The notes beneath the pieces are model-generated. The model saw nothing but the letters and a program-made list of their open reading frames with translations. It ran no database searches and was not told the origin of the DNA. Both the position numbers and the translations under genes were made by a program. A DNA stretch of 19,392 bases, taken from positions 1 through 19,392 of the forward strand of contig CAKOZB010000010.1 in NCBI GenBank assembly GCA_934131055.1, in the 5' to 3' direction. The first letter of the stretch is position 1; each line of letters starts with the position of its first letter. Positions 1 through 6,796 of the stretch are shown in pieces. The DNA is from an uncultured Clostridia bacterium (GTDB lineage: Bacteria > Bacillota > Clostridia > TANB77 > CAG-508).

Positions 1-1
1 T

Positions 2-271
2 CTAGTAAGACAAAGAGGAACAAAATTCCATCCAGGAAAAAATGTTGGCATAGGAAGCGATGATACTTTATATGCAAAAGTAACAGGAACAGTTAAGTTC
101 GAAAGACTTGGAAGAGATAAGAAACAAGTTAGTGTATATACTGCTGAAGAATTAAAAGCTATGGTAGCTAAAATAGAAGCTCCAAAGGCTGAAAAAGTAG
201 AGAAAAAAGTTGAAAAGAAAACAACAACTAAAAAAGCTACTACAAAAAAAGCAACAGCAGAAAGCAAATAA
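2..271 (+). CDS. rpmA: Ribosomal protein L27 (bL27), 3' part with Lys/Ala-rich C-terminal tail
   Basis: The gene is cut by the window start; reading frame 2 is open from the first base to TAA at 269-271. The visible protein begins [20 protein letters not shown] and continues with [27 protein letters not shown], the signature C-terminal half of bacterial L27, a component of the large ribosomal subunit near the peptidyl transferase centre. Normal L27 proteins end a few residues after KKQVSVY. Here about 45 further residues follow, rich in Lys, Ala, Thr and Glu, including repeated [13 protein letters not shown] segments. That tail is seen directly; its function is unknown. In most bacteria rpmA sits between rplU and obg, and obg is indeed found at 2355, but three genes separate them here. 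A terminator follows at once. Identification is secure. Confidence 0.95.
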   Translation, partial: LVRQRGTKFHPGKNVGIGSDDTLYAKVTGTVKFERLGRDKKQVSVYTAEELKAMVAKIEAPKAEKVEKKVEKKTTTKKATTKKATAESK

Positions 272-275
272 TGTG

Positions 276-314
276 AAATCCTAATGTTGGAGAAATCCGA
301 TGTTAGGATTTTTT
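276..314 (+). terminator. Intrinsic terminator after rpmA
   Basis: A hairpin pairs AAATCCTAA (276-284) with TTAGGATTT (303-311). The stem continues inward through G-U and Watson-Crick pairs to a GAAA loop at 292-295, and a T-run covers 309-314. It begins five bases after the rpmA stop, so it separates ribosomal protein transcription from the MNT/HEPN genes. Confidence 0.9.
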
Positions 315-363
315 GAATATATAAAAAATATTCTAGAAAAAATAATAGGATTTCGAAGAAGTA

Positions 364-392
364 TTGTAAAATTAAGGCAAATCTTATATAAT
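364..392 (+). promoter_or_regulatory. Promoter for the MNT/HEPN (and probably trpS) genes
   Basis: TTGTAA (364-369), a 17-base spacer and a consensus TATAAT (387-392). It lies between the rpmA terminator and the MNT gene. No terminator is evident before trpS, so the transcript may run through the HEPN gene into trpS. Confidence 0.7.
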
Positions 393-462
393 ATATAAAG
401 CGAAAAAAGTTGAAAATAGAATTCGACTAGATTGATGCCATTAAGAAGGAATGAAATTATAT

Positions 463-757
463 ATGAAGTATCGGACTAACAGAACAATCTTTTAATAAAA
501 TAAAATCTATTATAGAAAAATACAATAAATACACTTTTAAAATTTTTGGCTCAAGAGCAAGAGGAGATTACAAAAAGGAATCGGATATAGATTTGGCAAT
601 AATTGATGATGTTGATGCAAAAACAAAGTTTAATATCATGAACGATTTTGATATGATAGATATACCATATCAAATTGATTTAGTATTTGTTAGAGATGTG
701 CAAAAAGAAGATTTTTTAAATTCTATAGAAAGAGATGGTGTGGTGTTTGATGAGTAG
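463..757 (+). pseudogene. MNT-type nucleotidyltransferase (MntA-like antitoxin), apparent 1-base frameshift near the start
   Basis: The frame ending at TAG 755-757 encodes a minimal nucleotidyltransferase. It contains FGSRARGDYKKESDIDLAI, an exact GS-x10-D-x-D catalytic motif, and a third acidic residue in YQIDLVF. This frame has no ATG, GTG or TTG start: going upstream it meets TGA at 464-466. ATG 463, placed after the AAGAAGGAA ribosome binding site (444-452), is in another frame and stops quickly. Removing one base around 472 joins them to give MKYGLTEQSFNKIKSIIEK, which resembles family N-termini, and a 97-residue protein. So this is a single-base insertion, a sequencing error, or much less likely an ATC start at 470. 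Known MntA proteins AMPylate and silence the partner HEPN toxin; that role is inferred here. The stop overlaps the start of the HEPN gene. Confidence 0.8.
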
Positions 758-1139
758 ATTTGAAGAAAGAAAAAAAGATTATAAAAATGCTTTAAATAGA
801 TTAAGAGAGGCTTTACAAGAAGAACCTACAGAACTTGCAATAGATGGAATTTTACATAGATTCGAGTTTACTTTTGAGCTTGCATGGAAAGCTATTAAAG
901 ATTATTTAGAATATATGGGAATTTCAGAGAAGACTGGAAGCCCAAGAGAAAATATTCAACTTGGATATAAACATGGAATTATAAGTGATGGTGAATTATG
1001 GATTGAAATAATGTTGTCTAGAAATTCATTAGCTCATATTTATGATGAACAACAATCAAGAGAAGTTTATAGTAATATTAAAAGCAAATATATAAGGGCT
1101 TTTGAAGCGTTGGATAAAGTTTTTGACAATGCTTTATAG
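750..1139 (+). CDS. HEPN-domain protein, HI0074/HepT-like (probable toxin or substrate-binding partner of MNT)
   Basis: A protein of 129 residues matching the HI0074 'nucleotidyltransferase substrate binding' family. It is all-helical in appearance, with FRFEFTFELAWKAIKDYLEY-like segments and the HEPN motif R91-N-x3-H96 in SRNSLAHIYDE, followed by Tyr98. In HepT toxins this R-x4-H is the RNase active site and a nearby Tyr is the AMPylation target. ATG 750 is chosen because it overlaps the MNT stop in the usual ATGA-type manner and gives the family N-terminus MSRFEERKKDY; an in-frame ATG at 735 would add five residues inside the MNT gene. The protein is full length with the motif intact even though its MNT partner looks frameshifted. 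trpS starts 39 bases downstream. It could be a type VII toxin-antitoxin toxin or a non-toxic relative. Confidence 0.85.
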   Translation: MSRFEERKKDYKNALNRLREALQEEPTELAIDGILHRFEFTFELAWKAIKDYLEYMGISEKTGSPRENIQLGYKHGIISDGELWIEIMLSRNSLAHIYDEQQSREVYSNIKSKYIRAFEALDKVFDNAL

Positions 1140-1178
1140 AGTTTAAGCTAACACTTAGAGGGAGGAATTTGATTAAGT

Positions 1179-2192
1179 ATGGAAAAAGTAAAAAGGATTT
1201 TAACAGGAGATAGACCAACAGGAAGACTTCACATAGGCCATTATTTTGGTTCTTTGCAAAAGAGAGTAGAAATGCAAAATTCAGGTTTATATGATCCATA
1301 TATTTTAATTGCCGATGTGCAAGCATTAACAGATAATTTTAATAATCCAGATAAGGTAAGAAAAAATGTAAGAGAAGTTGCAATGGACTATTTATCTGTT
1401 GGAATAGACCCTGAAAAGACAACAATATATATTCAATCTATGATACCAGAAGTTGCTGAACTTACAGTGTTTTACTCTAATTTAGTAACTATTGCAAGGC
1501 TAGAAAGAAATCCAACCGTTAAAACAGAAATAGCTCAAAAAAGAGATGTATTCGGAGAAAGTGTTACATATGGATTTTTAGGATATCCAGTAAGCCAGGC
1601 AGCTGATATAACATGTTTCGAAGGCGAATTAGTTCCAGTTGGGGAAGACCAGTTACCATTAATTGAACAGTGCAGAGAAATTGTTAGAAAATTTAATTCT
1701 ATCTATGGAGATGTTTTAATAGAACCAGAAGCAGTTTTATCATCAGCAAAAAGAATAAAAGGCTTAGATGGAAACGAGAAAATGGGAAAATCTCTAGGAA
1801 ATGCAATACATTTATCTGATAGCGAAGAAGAAATAACAAGAAAAGTTATGAGTGCTGTAACAGATCCAAAGAGAATAAAAAAAGACGATTTAGGAAACCC
1901 AGATGTATGTATGGTTGCATACTATCATAATTTATTCTCAACAAAAGAAGAATATGAAAACGTATGCACAGAATGTAGAGCAGGAAGTCGTGGCTGTGTA
2001 GCTTGTAAAAAACAATTGGCTCATAACATAATAGAAACTTTAAGACCAATTAGAGAAAAGAGAAAATATTATGAAGACCATCCAGAAATAGTAGATAAAA
2101 TATTGATGGAAGGAACAGCCAAGGCTCAAAAAGTTGCACAAGAGACAATGAAAAAAGTAAAGAAAGCAATGAAATTAGATTATTTTGAATAA
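1179..2192 (+). CDS. trpS: Tryptophan--tRNA ligase
   Basis: A class I aminoacyl-tRNA synthetase of 337 residues, normal for bacterial TrpRS, which charges tRNA-Trp with tryptophan in the cytosol. The HIGH motif is in RLHIGHYFGS (residues 18-21) and the KMSKS loop is KMGKS (201-205). GDRPTGRLHIGHYFGSL and GEDQLPLIEQ are typical of TrpRS. The C-terminal domain has five cysteines: C244, C263, C266, C273 and C276. The last three plus C244 have spacing C-x21-C-x6-C-x2-C, close to the C-x22-C-x6-C-x2-C [4Fe-4S] motif reported for Thermotoga maritima TrpRS, so an Fe-S cluster or zinc site is inferred. The ribosome binding site GGGAGG (1160-1165) precedes ATG 1179. It probably shares a transcript with the MNT/HEPN genes, since no terminator or promoter is seen in the 39-base gap. 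Confidence 0.96.
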   Translation: MEKVKRILTGDRPTGRLHIGHYFGSLQKRVEMQNSGLYDPYILIADVQALTDNFNNPDKVRKNVREVAMDYLSVGIDPEKTTIYIQSMIPEVAELTVFYSNLVTIARLERNPTVKTEIAQKRDVFGESVTYGFLGYPVSQAADITCFEGELVPVGEDQLPLIEQCREIVRKFNSIYGDVLIEPEAVLSSAKRIKGLDGNEKMGKSLGNAIHLSDSEEEITRKVMSAVTDPKRIKKDDLGNPDVCMVAYYHNLFSTKEEYENVCTECRAGSRGCVACKKQLAHNIIETLRPIREKRKYYEDHPEIVDKILMEGTAKAQKVAQETMKKVKKAMKLDYFE

Positions 2193-2205
2193 TTAATTAT
2201 ACATA

Positions 2206-2313
2206 AAAACGATTTCAATTTTTAAAAATTTCGGTATGTCGCCCTTGGTCGGAGCTCCTTCGGACTCCTCAAAAGGCGGGCTCGACCTTATTTTTTAAAA
2301 TGGAAATTGTTTT
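2206..2313. repeat. GC-rich nested palindrome between trpS and obg (REP- or MITE-like element)
   Basis: The outer arms AAAACGATTTC (2206-2216) and GAAATTGTTTT (2303-2313), together with their AT-rich inner extensions, form an imperfect stem of about 20 pairs. Inside lies a markedly GC-rich core (about 2233-2287). The core contains a second small hairpin, GGAG...CTCC around a C(TTCG)G tetraloop near 2250-2268, and complementary patches GGT/ACC and CGCC/GGCG. No reading frame of note is present. The abrupt composition change suggests an inserted repetitive element, or alternatively a structured RNA or the trpS terminator. No second copy exists in this window. Confidence 0.55.
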
Positions 2314-2334
2314 ATATATAAATAGTTGTAAAAT
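2307..2334 (+). promoter_or_regulatory. Possible obg promoter
   Basis: TTGTTT (2307-2312), a 16-base spacer and TAAAAT (2329-2334), just upstream of obg. The -35 overlaps the right arm of the palindrome. Both boxes are imperfect. Confidence 0.4.
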
Positions 2335-2336
2335 AG

Positions 2337-3629
<1,293 letters not shown>

Positions 3630-3651
3630 TTTGAAAAAAATTACAAAATTA

Positions 3652-3665
3652 CAAACTTCTGTTTG
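3652..3665. promoter_or_regulatory. LexA box (SOS operator) of lexA
   Basis: CAAAC-TTCT-GTTTG is a perfect 5-4-5 palindrome of the Firmicute SOS-box type (CGAAC-N4-GTTCG and variants). Its right half overlaps the lexA -35 element, so bound LexA would block its own promoter. This supports SOS autoregulation. Confidence 0.8.
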
Positions 3666-3691
3666 ACAAACGCCTTTTTTTATGATAATAT
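3663..3691 (+). promoter_or_regulatory. lexA promoter
   Basis: Consensus -35 TTGACA (3663-3668), a 17-base spacer and TAATAT (3686-3691). The LexA box overlaps the -35. The start codon is 32 bases past the -10. Confidence 0.8.
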
Positions 3692-3722
3692 AGTTGCAGA
3701 AATTATTTTAGGAGTGATTAGT

Positions 3723-4382
3723 ATGGCTAGAAAAAGAGATCCTTTAGAGTTAAATAAAAGGGAAAAAGACATTCTAAAATTCATAGAAACTGAATTAAAT
3801 GAAAATGGATATCCACCATCAGTAAGAGAAATAGGAAAGGCTGTAGGTCTAAAATCAACAGCTACGGTACATTCGTATTTAGGAAGACTAGAAGATGGAG
3901 GATATATATCAAGGAAAGATAAAAAAGGTAGAACATTACAGCTTATAAGAGGCGGTAAACCTTACAAACCAACACAATCAGAAGATAAAAGTGTATATTC
4001 TGGTAAAGAAATGGTAGAAGTACCTGTTGTTGGAAGAATAACTGCAGGAGCTCCAATTTTAGCTGTAGAAAATATAACAGATACATTCCCAATACCACTA
4101 GACTTTATTGGTAATAGTGACTGTTTTATGCTTACTGTTAGAGGAGAAAGCATGATAGAAGCAGGAATTATGAATGGTGATTATATTCTTGTAAAAAAAC
4201 AAAATACAGCTGAGAATGGTGAGATCGTTGTTGCTCTAATAGATGACGAGGCAACTGTAAAAACGTTCTACAAGGAAAAAGACCATATAAGACTACAACC
4301 AGAAAATTCCACAATGGATCCTATAATAGTACCAAATTGTGAGATATTAGGAAAAGTTGCTGGAGTATTTAGAAAATTATAA
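3723..4382 (+). CDS. lexA: LexA repressor (SOS regulator, S24 self-cleaving)
   Basis: A protein of 219 residues with an N-terminal winged helix (about 8-75; REIGKAVGLKSTATVHSYL is the recognition region) and a C-terminal S24 peptidase domain. The self-cleavage bond is Ala108-Gly109 in RITAGAP, the nucleophile is Ser143 in RGESMIEAGI, and the general base is Lys180 in EATVKTFYKE. LexA represses DNA-damage genes and cleaves itself when stimulated by RecA filaments. ATG 3723 is chosen because GGAG (3711-3714) lies 8 bases upstream and MARKRDPLELNKRE fits; upstream in-frame codons would extend into the promoter. The SOS box and promoter at 3652-3691 indicate autoregulation. The next gene follows by 45 bases with no terminator between, so it is probably in the same SOS operon. 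Confidence 0.97.
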   Translation: MARKRDPLELNKREKDILKFIETELNENGYPPSVREIGKAVGLKSTATVHSYLGRLEDGGYISRKDKKGRTLQLIRGGKPYKPTQSEDKSVYSGKEMVEVPVVGRITAGAPILAVENITDTFPIPLDFIGNSDCFMLTVRGESMIEAGIMNGDYILVKKQNTAENGEIVVALIDDEATVKTFYKEKDHIRLQPENSTMDPIIVPNCEILGKVAGVFRKL

Positions 4383-4427
4383 AACAATAGACAAAGATAT
4401 TTAAAGTTATAGTTGGAGTAATAAATT

Positions 4428-4931
4428 ATGAGTAGATTAAAAACATTTGGAAAATATCTTTTAATGTTTGTGGCATTTTATATTTTTGTAACAGTTGCAT
4501 CAATTGGCTTTATAAAAGGTACATACGAGACAATGGAACAGAATGTTTATTCGAGCGATGAAATACAGATTGAAGTTGACGAAGCAAAATCAACATTTGT
4601 TAATGGATATGTAAAAGGAAAACTAACCAATAATAGTGATTCAGATATACATTCGAAATATGTTAAGATTAATTTCTTGTCTAAGAAAGGTAATGTGATT
4701 TTGACAAAATATCTTGATATAGACGAATTGAAAGCAAAAGAAACAAAAAACTTTACCATAAACTTTGAGGCAGAAAATATAAAATCATTCAATATGAGCG
4801 TAGTAGACGAATATATACAAGAAAAATCTAATGCTCAACTAATTAATTTATCAGATGCAGAAAATGAAGAAATAAAAAATATATCAATATTTTTATCAGC
4901 AATAATATTATTAAAATATGTAATTTTATAA
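4428..4931 (+). CDS. Unrecognised membrane-anchored protein downstream of lexA
   Basis: A protein of 167 residues that I do not recognise. Residues 8-31 (YLLMFVAFYIFVTVASIGFI) form one strong N-terminal membrane segment preceded by basic residues, so the rest is probably outside the membrane. Residues 45-135 look like a beta-sandwich, with VNGYVKGKLTNNSDSDIHSK and YVKINFLSKKGNVI resembling FxLYD-type extracellular domains found in Firmicute lipoproteins and membrane proteins. The C-terminus (about 150-167, ISIFLSAIILLKYVIL) is again hydrophobic and may be a second membrane segment. The ribosome binding site TTGGAG precedes ATG 4428. It sits 45 bases after lexA without a terminator, which implies SOS-regulated expression. 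By position it could play a YneA/SulA-like damage-response role in cell division, but there is no sequence evidence of homology. Confidence 0.75.
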   Translation: MSRLKTFGKYLLMFVAFYIFVTVASIGFIKGTYETMEQNVYSSDEIQIEVDEAKSTFVNGYVKGKLTNNSDSDIHSKYVKINFLSKKGNVILTKYLDIDELKAKETKNFTINFEAENIKSFNMSVVDEYIQEKSNAQLINLSDAENEEIKNISIFLSAIILLKYVIL

Positions 4932-4945
4932 CAATAATAAACGGA

Positions 4946-5002
4946 AAAATAAAAGCAGAAAAAACTGGAAATAAAGTTAATCTGACTTTTATTTTATTTT
5001 TT
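4946..5002 (+). terminator. AT-rich terminator after the lexA operon
   Basis: AAAATAAAAG (4946-4955) pairs perfectly with CTTTTATTTT (4986-4995), continues with CAG/CTG past a one-base bulge, and is followed by further T residues to 5002. The loop is long and the stem AT-rich, so termination may be partial. Confidence 0.55.
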
Positions 5003-5033
5003 ATAAGTATTTATATAAAATGCAGTAAAAGAT

Positions 5034-5062
5034 TTGAAATTTACTAAAATGTGTAATATAAT
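5034..5062 (+). promoter_or_regulatory. mreB promoter
   Basis: TTGAAA (5034-5039), a 17-base spacer and consensus TATAAT (5057-5062), about 40 bases before the mreB start codon. Confidence 0.75.
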
Positions 5063-5104
5063 TGTAACAGTTTAGCAATAATCAGAATTGAAAGGAAGAT
5101 ACTG

Positions 5105-6115
5105 ATGTTAGAATTTGGACAAGATATAGGCATAGATTTAGGAACAGCCACAGTTATTGCATACGTTAAAGGAAAAGGTATAGTTTTAAGAGAACCATCA
5201 GTGGTTGCTGTAGACAAAGATACAGGTGATGTACTTGCTGTTGGAAAAGAAGCAAGAAGAATGTTAGGAAGAACACCGGGAAACATAATTGCAACAAGAC
5301 CATTAAGAGATGGAGTTATATCAGATTACACAGTTACAGAAAAAATGTTAAAGTATTTTATAAATAAAATATGTGGAAAGTATATTTTTGCACCACGAAT
5401 AATGATTTGTGTACCATCAAGAGTTACAGAAGTTGAGAAAAGAGCGGTTATTGATGCAGCATCACAAGCTGGAGCAAGAAAAGTATATCTAATTGAAGAA
5501 CCACTTGCAGCAGCAATAGGAGCAGACTTAGATATATCAAAGCCGTGCGGTAATATGGTAGTAGATATTGGTGGAGGAACAACTGACATTGCAATTATCT
5601 CTTTAGGTGGAACGGTTATAAGCACATCAATCAGAGTTGCTGGAGATAAATTCGATGAGTCGATAGTCAAATATGTAAAAAAGAAGCATAATATCATGAT
5701 AGGCGAAAGAACGGCAGAAGATTTAAAAATAAACATAGGATGTGTATATCCAAAAATACAGGATGCAGAAATGGAAATTAGGGGAAGAGATTTAATAACT
5801 GGCTTACCAAAGACAGTTACAGTATATTCAAGTGAAATGCTTGAGGCGCTAACCGAGTGTGCAGAGCAAATTGTGGAAGCTGTTCATTCAATATTAGAAA
5901 AAACACCACCAGAATTATCTGCAGATATAAGTGATAGAGGAATATACATGACTGGCGGAGGATGCCTTATAGATGGACTAGATAAATTATTGCAAGAGAA
6001 AACAGGAATAAATGTAATGGTAGCACAAGACTCTGTTTCGTGTGTAGCACTAGGAACTGGCAAGGCGTTAGATAATTTAGACGTTCTAGATGGTAAGAAG
6101 AGATTAAAAAAATAA
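5105..6115 (+). CDS. mreB: Rod shape-determining protein MreB/Mbl
   Basis: A bacterial actin of 336 residues, normal length, that polymerises under the membrane and guides cell-wall elongation. The actin-fold nucleotide motifs are present: phosphate-1 DIGIDLGTAT (residues 7-16), phosphate-2 DIGGGTTD (154-161) and the adenosine motif MTGGGCLIDGLDKL near 287. Stretches such as YVKGKGIVLREPSVVAVDK, GRTPGNIIATRPLRDGVI and SILEKTPPELSADISDRG resemble the Mbl branch of Bacillus subtilis more than MreB proper. ATG 5105 follows AAGGAAG at 5092-5098. It has its own promoter and is not accompanied by mreC or mreD, which fits a stand-alone mbl-type locus. A monofunctional peptidoglycan glycosyltransferase lies 6 kb away at 12516. 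Confidence 0.95.
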   Translation: MLEFGQDIGIDLGTATVIAYVKGKGIVLREPSVVAVDKDTGDVLAVGKEARRMLGRTPGNIIATRPLRDGVISDYTVTEKMLKYFINKICGKYIFAPRIMICVPSRVTEVEKRAVIDAASQAGARKVYLIEEPLAAAIGADLDISKPCGNMVVDIGGGTTDIAIISLGGTVISTSIRVAGDKFDESIVKYVKKKHNIMIGERTAEDLKINIGCVYPKIQDAEMEIRGRDLITGLPKTVTVYSSEMLEALTECAEQIVEAVHSILEKTPPELSADISDRGIYMTGGGCLIDGLDKLLQEKTGINVMVAQDSVSCVALGTGKALDNLDVLDGKKRLKK

Positions 6116-6137
6116 ACTGACTATATGTTCGAAAATA

Positions 6138-6167
6138 TTGCAAGTAATACTAAAAATATAGTATAAT
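6138..6167 (+). promoter_or_regulatory. Promoter of the tetR - acyl-CoA ligase pair
   Basis: TTGCAA (6138-6143), an 18-base spacer and TATAAT (6162-6167), 34 bases before the TetR start. I could not find a convincing palindromic TetR operator around it. Confidence 0.6.
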
Positions 6168-6201
6168 TTTGAATATATTGAATTTTTTAAAGGTGAAATA
6201 A

Positions 6202-6768
6202 ATGAATAAAACAAAAAGAAAAATATTCGAAACATCTATGAAACTATTTGCAGAAAAAGGATATGATGCAACTAGCATAGAAGAAATAACTGCAAATGTT
6301 GGAGTGGCAAAAGGAACACTGTATTATCACTTTTCAAGCAAAGAAGAAATCTTTCAATTTTTAATTGAAGAGGGAGTGAAACTATTAAAAAACAGTGTTG
6401 AAATTAAAACTGAAAAATTGGAAAACTCAATAGATAAAATCAAAGCTGTTGTGTTAATAGAAATAAAGGTACTAGTAAAATATGAAGATTTCATGACCAT
6501 AGTTTTGAGTGAAATATGGGGTAATGGACCAAGAAGTATTTTATGCAAAAAATATGTATTCGAATATATACAAATGATAGAAAAAATTGTTGAAAATGGA
6601 ATAAACAAAAAAGAAATAATTGATGGTGATAAAAATGTTATAGCCTCTGGTATATTCGGGTTTACTTGTTCGAGTTTGATTTACAAAATGAGAACAGATA
6701 AAGAAATAAATGTACAAGAATTATATTCAGAAATAGAAAAAACATTTATACGAAAATTAAAGAGATAA
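6202..6768 (+). CDS. TetR/AcrR-family transcriptional regulator
   Basis: A protein of 188 residues with a typical TetR N-terminal DNA-binding domain (about 5-50). The helix-turn-helix is in TSIEEITANVGVAKGTLYYH, followed by FSSKEEIFQFLIEEG. The all-helical C-terminal half is the usual ligand and dimer domain and is not diagnostic. ATG 6202 follows AAAGGTGA. The acyl-CoA ligase gene starts 28 bases after its stop, so the two are almost certainly co-transcribed. By analogy with FadR-type TetR regulators of fatty-acid degradation in Bacillus, it may sense acyl-CoA and control this operon; that is inference from context. Confidence 0.92.
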   Translation: MNKTKRKIFETSMKLFAEKGYDATSIEEITANVGVAKGTLYYHFSSKEEIFQFLIEEGVKLLKNSVEIKTEKLENSIDKIKAVVLIEIKVLVKYEDFMTIVLSEIWGNGPRSILCKKYVFEYIQMIEKIVENGINKKEIIDGDKNVIASGIFGFTCSSLIYKMRTDKEINVQELYSEIEKTFIRKLKR

Positions 6769-6796
6769 TTAGTATTAGAATGGGGAAAGGAGTGCA

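Noticed and set aside
735..749. Upstream ATG for the HEPN gene
   Set aside because: It adds MVWCL inside the MNT coding sequence; ATG 750 overlapping the MNT stop gives the expected family N-terminus.
3663..3722. Upstream start for lexA
   Set aside because: It would place the coding region over the promoter and LexA box; MARKRDPLEL at 3723 is preceded by a good ribosome binding site.
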